A stretch of 64,000 bases of DNA from Hesseltinella vesiculosa (taxonomy: Eukaryota; Mucoromycota; Mucoromycetes; Mucorales; Cunninghamellaceae), in the NCBI GenBank assembly GCA_002104935.1, contig MCGT01000013.1, forward strand, positions 372,001 through 436,000, given 5' to 3'. Position numbers and translations under genes: made by a program. The notes beneath the pieces are model-generated. The model was not told the origin of the DNA. It did not search any database and worked only from the letters and a program-made list of their open reading frames with translations. The stretch's first letter is position 1. The number at the start of each line of letters is the position of its first letter. Positions 45,701 to 54,658 of this stretch are shown piece after piece.

Positions 45701-46111
45701 AGCGCCAAGGCCAAGAAATTACTCTCGCCTGCTCGCTATCGTCTGCACGACAAGGTGGCCGAGGTTAAATACAAGTTTGACCTGCGTGACACCTTGCTTA
45801 ATCGCCACGACAAAGACCAAGGCTGGCTCCATGGCTTCTCCGTTTGCGTGATGGACCCCACAATTGCAACCAGCCTCAAGGATGTGGTGACCACTAGCGG
45901 GGCTCGCTTCGTGGCCAAGGCACCTACCTCCAAACGCAATGGTCCGACAGATCCTGATCGTTTTTTGGCCCTGGCTGATCCCGAAAGCGAGTCTTTGGAT
46001 GACTACCGAGCCCAGCTTGTCAAGGCCAACATCACAGCTCTCTACAACATCGAATTACTGTTCATCGGTTGTTTACGACAGAAGCTCGAACGTGAAGATT
46101 ACTTACTTTAA
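42766..46111 (+). CDS. Multi-BRCT genome-maintenance protein (Brc1/Rtt107-like)
   Basis: Exons 42766..42840, 42894..43025, 43083..43126, 43199..43262, 43326..43445, 43535..44275, 44344..44465, 44525..45449 and 45554..46111 give 926 residues. BRCT-like units have their typical tryptophan helices at PKWVEAAV, LPHWFDECF, NHLWLEES and TKKWAVDS. Two N-terminal pairs (about 1-180 and 260-470) and a C-terminal pair (about 740-926) are separated by a long Ser/Pro/Lys-rich linker. This 4+2 arrangement is that of fission yeast Brc1 and budding yeast Rtt107, whose last pair binds phospho-H2A at stalled forks. The repeat count comes from reading motifs, not a profile search. A PTIP-like assignment would be the alternative. 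Confidence 0.8.
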
Positions 46112-46314
46112 CCACTGTCTCCTCCCTACCCTGTTTTCATCTCTTTTTTTTTTTTTTTCTCGCACCAAAAAACATTTGTCATACTCCTGAAATTCATTCC
46201 CCGCCTACGCGCAGAAAATGAACCACTCTTGATCCATTCTCAATATCCCACACCGAAAACAAAAAAAAAAAAAAGATACTCTTACTTCTTTCCTTTTTCC
46301 CTCGTTTACTTTCA

Positions 46315-47223
46315 ATGGACCGCGACATTTGTAAGTCTCCTCATGATCAACCGGCCAAAGATGATCCATTCGATTTCTCGTTTTTGGACGAGCTGCCTCC
46401 TCATGTGCAACATCAACAACAAGTAGCATTCCATCAACTCGATTCATACCCAATTCCACTGGTCCAGCCCTCTCATATCACGTTTGCATCCCCTTGGTCA
46501 TCCCCCAACATTCCTTTGTAAGAAATAAAATAAAGAGAACGGGTTTGAAGCTAAGACGCTTATCGCCTGATTTTTTCTTTTTTTTTTCCTTTTTGGCAGG
46601 CCGCCAATGGCGTTACCATCCACTTCGCAAGCACCAATGACCCGCGCACATCTGCTACGTACTTCGGCCGATGTGATGCTGCTTGACATTTGTCACCTTG
46701 TGTTGGGAAGAACCCTTTACGTTGAGATCCAAACTGGTAAGGCGCACGTCCCTGACTGGGCTCCAAATCGACGAGAGGTGACACTGAACCTTGATCTTAG
46801 TGAATGCCACCATTGAGCCTCTTGTGGCCTGGCTGCAAAACTCATTCAATGATTCAAGTATCTCTGGCATGGTGCTTCAATACAAGGGTATGGATGGTTT
46901 GTGGAAATGCCTGCTGAACCGTAAGTGCAACCAAAAAATAGGGGGTTATCAACACCGCGTGGAGGTCACTGCGATTACTGACCGTTGATCTATTTTTCAC
47001 ATGTCAAATAGGCGACGATTCTTTAAATCGGATGCTCAAACAAGCCATGAAGAAGAATGTGCCAATGCTGTACATGCGGATACCTCGGCAAGAAGAACTC
47101 CTCAGCGTAAACATATTTTCTTTTCGTTGTCCTCCGTTTTGACATCGACCTCATTCGTCTTTTTTTTTCCAGTCTGGTTACAAAGATCGAAGGCTCCTTG
47201 CTCTAGCCAAACCCAGAGGATGA
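46315..47223 (+). CDS. Hypothetical protein ending at the edge of the duplicated block
   Basis: Exons 46315..46517, 46600..46736, 46801..46920, 47012..47106 and 47173..47223 give 201 residues with consistent phases. An acidic/aromatic N-terminal stretch (DDPFDFSFLDEL) and a Pro/Gln-rich segment precede a compact helical region (LLRTSADVMLLDICHLVLG, VAWLQNSFND) and a basic end (KPRG). I do not recognise it. The final codons AGA GGA TGA (47215-47223) are exactly the first nine bases of the 2.5-kb block repeated at 53090. This gene therefore fixes which copy sits at the original site. Confidence 0.7.
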
Positions 47224-47321
47224 GTAATCCGCGACTGGGTGATTTTGAAAATAAATTCGAAAAGCAAAATGCCTTTACATATCTAGCAGGAGGGAGGTCG
47301 TTTAAAAAAGGTAGCATGCGC

Positions 47322-48787
47322 CTACTTTCTATGCTTGACCAAGTCCACCTCTTCCCCTCGTACAAATACACGTTTCAGGTTCAGGTCATTGTCCAAAAAG
47401 ACCATGTCAGCATCTGCCCCAGGGACCAGGCTGCCTTTTCGATCAGCAATGCCCAGCGCAAGAGCTGGATGCAAGGTGGCGGCTTCGAGAGCCTCGACCA
47501 CAGAGCAGCGCGTGAATCGGCGGAAATTACGTACGCATTGATCGATGGTGACGGTGCTTCCGGCCAAAGTGTCGGTGCCAACGAGGTAGGCGCCACCATG
47601 GCGCACTTCTATGTCTTGCCCTCCCAGCTGGTAGCGGCCCGGCGGCAGGCCAGAGGCTGAGAGGGCATCGGTCACCAGGATACAGCCCTTTGGATGTGAA
47701 TAATAAGCAATGCGCACCGAGTTGGGGTGGACGTGGATGCCGTCGCAAATGATGCCATAAAAAGGTCGCGGGTCGGGTAAATGCCGACCAGGGCTGGTGA
47801 AGGATGGGGATGGATGGCGGTTCGGATGCCGAGGTGCTGGCAAGTCGGTGGCCCCGAGGATGCCTACCATTCCCGGATCACGCTGATGGAACTGGGGGGG
47901 GGGGAAGTGAAAAAGGGAGGTGAGCTTGGGAATCGAGAACACGCGTTCTGCTTACTGGCAACATGGCGTTGAATAAGTGTGTCATCAAGTTGGCGCCGTT
48001 GGCGACCCCGGCCTCGGCAGCCTTGACATGCGCAGCAGAATGGCCAAGAGACACGGTGATGCCTCGCTGTTGAAGCTGGGGAATGCAGTCCAGTACACCA
48101 TCGATTTCCGGCGCAAGCGTCAAGATGCATACTGCCTTTTGCTGGTTTTTCAATTCGGGTCCGTAGGCTTCGTCAAAATCCACCAAACCCCGCCTGGCGT
48201 CGCGGATCACATTGTCGTCGTGCGCACCCTAAAAAAAAAAGTGAATCGTTACTGCCTTCTTTTTTTTAGGTTTACCTTTTTTTTCGTGAGAGATAAACGG
48301 TCCCTCAACATGCGCACCAAGGATTTCTGAATAGGCATTAGCTTTACCTGGACGGGCTCGCAGCAAGGGTAAGACCTAGCGATAAGAAATGAAGAGTAAG
48401 TCTTTTTTTTTTTTTTTGCTCGGCTTTCGTTACCTTTTCATATACTTCTGGGCGAGACGTGACGACAGTGGGGCAAAACGAAGTACAGCCGTCTTGCAAC
48501 AGACCTTTGGCGACCTTGTCGATGTCTTGCTTGATTTTTTCCACGCTCTCTTCATAATCAGCAAAGTCGATGCCATAGGAGCCATTGATCTGGATATCCA
48601 AGTACCCAGGAGCCACAATGGCACCTTCGGCATCGATGATGTGGTCAGCTTCCTTGCGTTGCTTGAAGAAATTCGTTTGGGCGTCGACAAACTTGCCATT
48701 CTGGAACCACACATAGTCGTTTTCAACTAATGCATGGTCCCGCAAGATCTTGGCATTGATCACCTTGTACAGTGCTCCGTCAACCAT
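47322..48787 (-). CDS. N-acetylglucosamine-6-phosphate deacetylase, copy 1
   Basis: Exons 48434..48787, 48276..48375, 47956..48228 and 47322..47891 (minus), about 431 residues. The enzyme releases acetate from GlcNAc-6-phosphate in amino-sugar catabolism. Family motifs are APGYLDIQINGSYGIDF (about 59-75), GAHVEGPFIS (138-147), GHSAAH, NAMLPFHQRDPG, GIICDGIHVHP and VTDALSASG. Exon 2 ends in an A8 run plus G, and exon 3 begins GGT. As written the junction is one base out of frame; A7 would restore EKKGAH. The same run is in copy 2, so it is either a shared indel or a consensus error. The gene converges on the hypothetical gene at 46315, with about 100 bp between stops. Confidence 0.9.
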
Positions 48788-49400
48788 TGTCACCAAGAAG
48801 CGGGAAAAGCCGAAAAGAGAGAAAAGGCAAGGCGGACCCAAAAAAAAAAATAATAATAAAAAATTCATGCAAGGGTTTGGGAACCACGGAAATCCATTTT
48901 CGGCCGCGATCAGGACAGCCCGCAGTTGACCTAGCTTGGGAGCCACTCCTACGTGCAGATCAAACCGCCTCTGCTTTTCTTTAGAAAGCGGTCAAGGAAA
49001 GAGAGAAGTCGCCCAGCTTCACCGGCAAAAACCCCGCTCGCCATGACAAAGGCGGCCACGTCCTGTCGATCCTTCGCTCGCTGGTGTCCAGCCAGCGTTC
49101 TTGCGTTGCTATTTCAGCAGTCATGAACCCACCATCCCACCATCAAGGCTTTCCATTGAGTGACCCATCACCGTATACCCCCTGGCGTTTACAGACACAC
49201 GCGCGCAAGGCTCTTTTAAAATAAAAAACAAGGGCGCCGACAGATCTCCCTTTGTTCCATTGACACAAGTGTGTCTCCCAAACAAAAAGGAACCTGCCTT
49301 TGTTCCAAGGTGCTGGGCGTGTTTCAAAAAAGCAAGGCAGCCTTCCTTTCATTCCATAGGATCGCGTCGGTTTTATGTCAGGACAACAAAAAAGAACAAA

Positions 49401-49414
49401 GGTGCACGTGCACC
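49401..49414. promoter_or_regulatory. 14-bp palindrome with CACGTG core upstream of deacetylase copy 1
   Basis: GGTGCACGTGCACC is perfectly self-complementary and holds a CACGTG E-box of the type bound by bHLH factors. It is preserved at 55266-55279 in copy 2. Confidence 0.45.
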
Positions 49415-49972
49415 GTCGCTGCGAAAGGCGTTGGCCTTCGCCTCTTTACTGGATGGGATGCGTTGGGATGGAAAATCAGAAAAATTGACTTTTTGGTCAA
49501 CGGAGGGTGTTGGCCGAGGGGAGGACAGCTGGACACAGGTACTTTATTTTTTTTTAAATGATGCATGTGTGACACGTTGCTATGGAAGAAATTTTAGTAG
49601 CTTCCATGCCTTTTTTGTCCAACAAATGCTGAAAGGGTTTCTTAGGCTTGTCAAATGAACTCAGTTTGGAGGCACAAGAAGACAAAAATAAAAAAAGAGT
49701 AGGCAGAGCCAAAAATTACCCAATAAAATCATTCTCCTCTTTAGTAATTTCATCTATCCTCACCTCCCCGGGTTTCTTATCAACCAATGAATCGTAAACA
49801 AAAAGGAAAATACGCCCTCTTTTTTTTTTTTTTTTTTTTACTTTTCTTTACTTCCACTCTCAACCTTTTATTCACTCACGTTTCCAGCAACTCAACGCAG
49901 CCATCATGACATCCACTATGCAACACTGCAATTCAGAGTGATATAATATAGATGTAAAACAACATCATTTTA

Positions 49973-50818
49973 TCACATGTGTAAGGTGTTGCGTGTGCCA
50001 TCCCTCCAGGTTCGAGGCGTATGGTTTGCCCTTCTGTGTCTGCGACTTTCCTCCAAGAAGCCGTCAACGTCACGCGCCATTGCATCATCGAATCGTGAGA
50101 CTTGTTCGGTTGGCAAATATTCCCGTATCTGCTGTGCAATACCGTCAAAGTAGATTTGCTCATCGTTGTCAAGTTGATTGAGCTGATCTCGTCTATGGCT
50201 GCTACGAAGAATCTGCTGGCGATGCTGCCTTATTTCTTCGTCCATTTGCTGCAGGCGATGTGTTAACGCCTCACGCTCTTAAGCCAATGCTTGCTCCAAC
50301 TCACGAACTGCCTGGTCATCAGAGTCCAGTGTTCCTCTCTCATGCTGGCGCTGTTGGCATCTTCTTCTGGAATCCCGCATGGGAACTTCAAGACGCTCCA
50401 CCATTTCCTCGTCTATCGGTTGCCTTGGTTGAGCACGTCGGCGCTGTTGTCTCGTAGGCTGCACTGTCGTATCTTCACTAACATCATCATTATCATGGAT
50501 CTCAATGATGGTAGTAGTTTGACCGCTCTCTGGGGAGACATACGAACACTTGACAGAAATCATTGTCGACAATTTGCCGCGGAAAAATGATGTCACGATT
50601 CTTAAAAGACAGCATATAATCGATAACCCATTAGCACTGGATGTATTTGATTGTCGAACAGCGTGTGTAAGAAGGTCGACCTCAATTTGACATCGTAAAT
50701 CAGCAATTGCCGCCAAGTTTAGAGCCTCCTTTGTTAGCTGACTCTCAAGCGTAAAAAAAAAAAATAAGGCTGAAAGAGTATTTCCGATCTTCTCTAGCAA
50801 CAAAAGCAATTTGATCAA
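49973..50818 (-). pseudogene. Broken Gln/Arg-rich ORF (copy B)
   Basis: Two in-frame minus-strand segments (50282-50818 and 49973-50278) are separated by a single TAA at 50279-50281. Read through the stop, the C-terminal half aligns with the ORF at 51907-52782: RAQPRQP, ERLE, RELEQALA/DLDQALE, YFDGIAQQIREYLPTEQV versus YFESMLSQTRQHLPTDQV, and RRANHTPRTW versus RRANNIPRTW. The N-terminal part is different. Family unknown. Likely inactive. Confidence 0.65.
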
Positions 50819-50894
50819 CGAAAATAAAAAAATACCACAAATACGTTGTTGTCAAGAAAAATTGTCAGTTATCAATTTGCTTGTGGATTCTTTC

Positions 50895-51083
50895 TTATTG
50901 ATATTGCCAGGGTTTTTTGTTAATCATCTTAATGGAAACCAAGACAGGCATTTCTGGATTGTTTTCGTAAACAATATCCATATTTTCTAGGTCCTTCAGT
51001 CGCCTAGAAAGTTTAGCAATATTTCTTTCACTGTATTCTTCGCAAAAAAGAATGCATATTGCTTGTTCTCGAGTTATCTCCAT
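50895..51083 (-). pseudogene. Short ORF resembling a transposase helix-turn-helix
   Basis: 62 codons from ATG 51081-51083 (MEITREQAICILFCEEYSER). The pattern of a helix followed by EYSERNIAKLSRRL is like the N-terminal HTH of Tc1/mariner transposases (x-G/E-Y-S-x-x-x-I-A). No catalytic domain follows downstream on this strand; the repeat array lies immediately upstream. Low certainty. Confidence 0.4.
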
Positions 51084-51115
51084 TGTTGACTGCAAAACAA
51101 AGGGAAAAAATCAAA

Positions 51116-51860
51116 ATTGCTGAGGTCCAGCTTTGAGCAAGCTGGACCAAGCTGGACCATTTTTATTCTTGACCAATGAAATTGCTGAGGTCCAGCTTGC
51201 TCAAAGCTGGACCAAGCTGGACCATTTTTATTCTTGACCAATGAAATTGCTAAGGTCCAGCTTGCTCAAAGCTGGACCAAGCTGGGCCATTTTTATTCTT
51301 GACCAATGAAATTGCTAAGGTCCAGCTTGCTCAAAGCTGGACCAAGCTGGGCCATTTTTATTCTTGACCAATGAAATTGCTAAGGTCCAGCTTGCTCAAA
51401 GCTGGACCAAGCTGGACCATTTTTATTCTTGACCAATGAAATTGCTAAGGTCCAGCTTGCTCAAAGCTGGACCAAGCTGGACCATTTTTATTCTTGACCA
51501 ATGAATTAGTCAGCTGCTCAAGTGACCAAGCTGACATATCTGACAATGATGCTAAGGTCCAGCTTGCTCAAAGCTGGACCAAGCTGGACCATTTTTATTC
51601 TTGACCAATGAAATTGCTAAGGTCCAGCTTGCTCAAAGCTGGACCAAGCTGGACCATTTTTATTCTTGACCAATGAAATTGCTAAGGTCCAGCTTGCTCA
51701 AAGCTGGACCAAGCTGGGCCATTTTTATTCTTGACCAATGAAATTGCTAAGGTCCAGCTTGCTCAAAGCTGGACCAAGCTGGGCCATTTTTATTCTTGAC
51801 CAATGAAATTGCTAAGGTCCAGCTTGCTCAAAGCTGGACCAAGCTGGACCATTTTTATTC
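51116..51860. repeat. Tandem array of 11 hairpin-forming 65-bp units
   Basis: Unit starts (GGTCCAGCTT) lie at 51124, 51189, 51254, 51319, 51384, 51449, 51556, 51621, 51686, 51751 and 51816. Spacing is 65 bp except for one 107-bp step caused by a 42-bp degenerate piece. Each unit has the arm GGTCCAGCTT, a 5-base loop, then the complementary arm AAGCTGGACC twice in tandem, then an A/T-rich spacer with a CCAAT pentamer. The 10-bp stem can therefore pair with either downstream arm. Units 3, 4, 9 and 10 have AAGCTGGGCC as the second arm. Unit 1 carries the loop in inverted orientation. Confidence 0.95.
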
Positions 51861-51906
51861 AAAAAAAAAAACCAGGCTTTCTTCGCTCTTTTTTTTTATT
51901 GAGAAA

Positions 51907-52782
51907 CTACATTCGCATTGTGTACCTTGAGCTGACGTTCCAAGTGCGTGGTATGTTATTCGCTCTCCTCGAACGGCAAACTTCTTCAAGGTAGCGGTTG
52001 ATATCATTACACGCCACGGCTTCATCGAAATGAGTAACCTGGTCGGTAGGCAAGTGCTGTCTTGTTTGGCTTAACATACTTTCGAAGTAGATACGCTCGC
52101 TAGCATTGCGCTGATTGATTCGCTCTTGTCGTTGATTGTTTTGCAATCGACGCTGGCGACTTTGCTCCCTGCGTTGGAGCAGCGACTGATATTCTAATTC
52201 CAAGGCTTGATCTAGATCGTCATTAGCCCGGACGTCGTCATCCAAAGTGGATTGGTCCTTCTGGCTTTGCATTTGCCTTTCCATTGATTCACGTAATGTA
52301 GCTTCAAGTCTCTCGACTGTCACTTCATTGCTGGGTTGCCTTGGTTGGATACGGCGGCGCGTTCGTGGAGCTGGGCTTGCTGATTCACTACCATCATCGT
52401 CGCTACCATCTATCACAATAACATTACTCGCTGGAGAACTCGGACGTGGACGCTTGTGTGCTAGTACTTGGCTACTGGACTGGGAAGCCAAAACAGGAAG
52501 GCGAGGAAGTGCAAGTGCGGTTTGAGGGACTTGAGATAAACGAGGTAAAACAGAAGGCCGATGTATTGGGGGACTTGGAAGGGCTCCGAAGTCGACTGGT
52601 GGCGATCTTGGACGAGAAACCTCTAGATCTACGGCAGGATTGACCAATATATGAAGGTTGCCAACTTCAATTGGCGTAATTTTAAAGAGCTGATCAATAA
52701 AAGAAATAAATAGTCCACCCGCTTTTTTTTTTTTTTTGAATTCTGGCCATTGCCTATTCCTTTTTGTCCAACATCTTTTCAA
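51907..52782 (-). CDS. Gln/Arg-rich ORF of unknown function (copy A)
   Basis: Open from about 52782 to TGA-side 51907; the true start is unclear, since the first codon of the open frame is TTG and an A15 run near 52724-52738 may mark an intron end. The readable protein has a hydrophobic start (HILVNPAVDLEVS), a Pro/Ser segment, an acidic stretch (VIDGSDDDGSES) and a basic RTRRRIQPRQP. A long Gln/Arg/Asn-rich helical region follows, with YFESMLSQTRQHLPTDQV and a conserved RRANNIPRTW end. It is related to the broken ORF at 49973-50818. Not recognised; it could be an accessory gene of a mobile element. Confidence 0.5.
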   Translation of the reverse strand: MKRCWTKRNRQWPEFKKKKKAGGLFISFIDQLFKITPIEVGNLHILVNPAVDLEVSRPRSPPVDFGALPSPPIHRPSVLPRLSQVPQTALALPRLPVLASQSSSQVLAHKRPRPSSPASNVIVIDGSDDDGSESASPAPRTRRRIQPRQPSNEVTVERLEATLRESMERQMQSQKDQSTLDDDVRANDDLDQALELEYQSLLQRREQSRQRRLQNNQRQERINQRNASERIYFESMLSQTRQHLPTDQVTHFDEAVACNDINRYLEEVCRSRRANNIPRTWNVSSRYTMRM

Positions 52783-52896
52783 AGTATTCTTTTACACTTG
52801 GTGCCAATGGTGTATGACCTACATAAAAAAAATATAGAAGTTAAAAAATTGTTGTTGGTGATCTGATTGTAGCTTACCTTTTTCTTAATCGTTGTG

Positions 52897-53089
52897 TTAT
52901 TGGCTTTTGATTGATATGGTTGTTGATGTCATTACATACTTGTAAGAATGCGAAACAAAGCCTCTGAAATGACTTTTCTCCTCACTGTTACAAGCTTCCA
53001 TGATTCTTTTTGACAAAGTATCTTCCTGCAAAAACCTATGTCGTTTCACCTTGTTCTTTGCCACTGCCCAGAATTGTTCTATTGGGTAG
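52897..53089 (-). mobile_element. Truncated DDE transposase C-terminus
   Basis: The minus strand reads YPIEQFWAVAKNKVKRHRF and continues to a stop at 52897. It resembles the fragment at 22310-22572 (PIEQFW, KVKR, TL..RI.EA.NS, F.G.V.HS.K). Everything upstream of PIEQFW is missing: the frame runs straight into the first bases of duplication copy 2. The breakpoint therefore cut this transposon. Confidence 0.8.
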
Positions 53090-53196
53090 AGAGGATGAGT
53101 AATCCGCGACTGGGTGATTTTGAAAATATATTCGAAAAGCAAAATGCCTTTATATATCTAGCAGGAGGCAGGTCGTTTAAAGAAGGTAGCATGCGC

Positions 53197-54658
53197 CTAT
53201 TTTCTATGCTTGACCAAGTCCACCTCTTCCCCTCGTACAAATACACGTTTCAGGTTCAGGTCATTGTCCAAAAAGACCATATCAGCATCTGCCCCAGGGA
53301 CCAGGCTGCCTTTTCGATCAGCAATGCCCAGCGCAAGAGCTGGATGCAAGGTGGCGGCTTCGAGAGCCTCGACCACAGAGCAGCGTGTGAATCGGCGGAA
53401 ATTACGTACGCATTGATCGATGGTGACGGTGCTTCCGGCCAAAGTGTCGGTGCCGACGAGGTAGGCGCCACCATGGCGCACTTCTATGTCTTGCCCTCCC
53501 AGCTGGTAGCGGCCCGGCGGCAGGCCAGAGGCTGAGAGGGCATCGGTCACCAGGATACAGCCCTTTGGATGTGAATAATAAGCAATGCGCACCGAGTTGG
53601 GGTGGACGTGGATGCCGTCGCAAATGATGCCATAAAAAGGTCGCGGGTCGGGTAAATGCCGACCAGGGCTGGTGAAGGATGGGGATGGATGGCGGTTCGG
53701 ATGCCGAGGTGCTGGCAAGTCGGTGGCCCCGAGGATGCCTACCATTCCCGGATCACGCTGATGGAACTGGGGGGGGAGTGAAAAAGGGAGGTGAGCTTGG
53801 GAATCGAGAACACGCGTTCTGCTTACTGGCAACATGGCGTTGAATAAGTGTGTCATCAAGTTGGCGCCGTTGGCGACCCCGGCCTCGGCAGCCTTGACAT
53901 GCGCAGCAGAATGGCCAAGAGACACGGTGATGCCTCGCTGTTGAAGCTGGGGAATGCAGTCCAGTACACCATCGATTTCCGGCGCAAGCGTCAAGATGCA
54001 TACTGCCTTTTGCTGGTTTTTCAATTCGGGTCCGTAGGCTTCGTCAAAATCCACCAAACCCCGCCTGGCGTCGCGGATCACATTGTCGTCGTGCGCACCC
54101 TAAAAAAAAAAGTGAATCGTTACTGCCTTCTTTTTTTTAGGTTTACCTTTTTTTTCGTGAGAGATAAACGGTCCCTCAACATGCGCACCAAGGATTTCTG
54201 AATAGGCATTAGCTTTACCTGGACGGGCTCGCAGCAAGGGTAAGACCTAGCGATAAGAAATGAAGAGTAAGTCTTTTTTTTTTTTTTTGCTCGGCTTTCG
54301 TTACCTTTTCATATACTTCTGGGCGAGACGTGACGACAGTGGGGCAAAACGAAGTACAGCCGTCTTGCAACAGACCTTTGGCGACCTTGTCGATGTCTTG
54401 CTTGATTTTTTCCACGCTCTCTTCATAATCAGCAAAGTCGATGCCATAGGAGCCATTGATCTGGATATCCAAGTACCCAGGAGCCACAATGGCACCTTCG
54501 GCATCGATGATGTGGTCAGCTTCCTTGCGTTGCTTGAAGAAATTCGTTTGGGCGTCGACAAACTTGCCATTCTGGAACCACACATAGTCGTTTTCAACTA
54601 ATGCATGGTCCCGCAAGATCTTGGCATTGATCACCTTGTACAGTGCTCCGTCAACCAT
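53197..54658 (-). CDS. N-acetylglucosamine-6-phosphate deacetylase, copy 2
   Basis: Exons 54305..54658, 54147..54246, 53827..54099 and 53197..53766 (minus). The exon lengths are identical to copy 1, the encoded protein is nearly identical, and all catalytic motifs are present. The A8 run at the end of exon 2 (plus-strand T8 at 54148-54155) again puts the exon 2/3 junction one base out of frame, as in copy 1. Intron 3 has a shorter G run than copy 1. The upstream 0.9 kb is also duplicated, so both copies probably share regulation. Loss of one copy would be neutral at first; sequence alone does not show which, if either, is decaying. Confidence 0.9.

Larger units (their letters stand above)
47215..49691. 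repeat. Segmental duplication, copy 1 (2,477 bp)
   Basis: Direct repeat of 53090-55545 with very high identity over the deacetylase gene and about 0.9 kb of its upstream region. It starts AGAGGATGAGTAATCCG and ends GACAAAAATAA. Differences are isolated substitutions plus homopolymer changes; for example a poly(T) tract at 49546-49556 is absent from copy 2. The part upstream of the gene (48788-49691) has no other ORF. Confidence 0.95.
49692..53089. mobile_element. 3.4-kb island at the duplication junction
   Basis: It lies exactly between the end of copy 1 and the start of copy 2. In order it holds a broken Gln/Arg-rich ORF (minus), an HTH-like short ORF (minus), an 11-unit tandem array, an intact related Gln/Arg-rich ORF (minus) and a truncated transposase end (minus). 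The transposase is cut at the right boundary. The composition is more A/T-rich than the flanking genes. No clear terminal repeats bound the whole, so it is a composite of mobile debris rather than one intact element (inference). Confidence 0.7.

Noticed and set aside
48348..48375. Apparent 28-nt exon of the deacetylase ending at a GTAAAG donor
   Set aside because: The frame continues through it into the family motif GAHVEGPFIS, so it is not a splice site.
51116..51860. Possible CRISPR array
   Set aside because: Units are tandem along their whole 65-bp length with no unique spacers, and the DNA is fungal. It is a satellite-like array.
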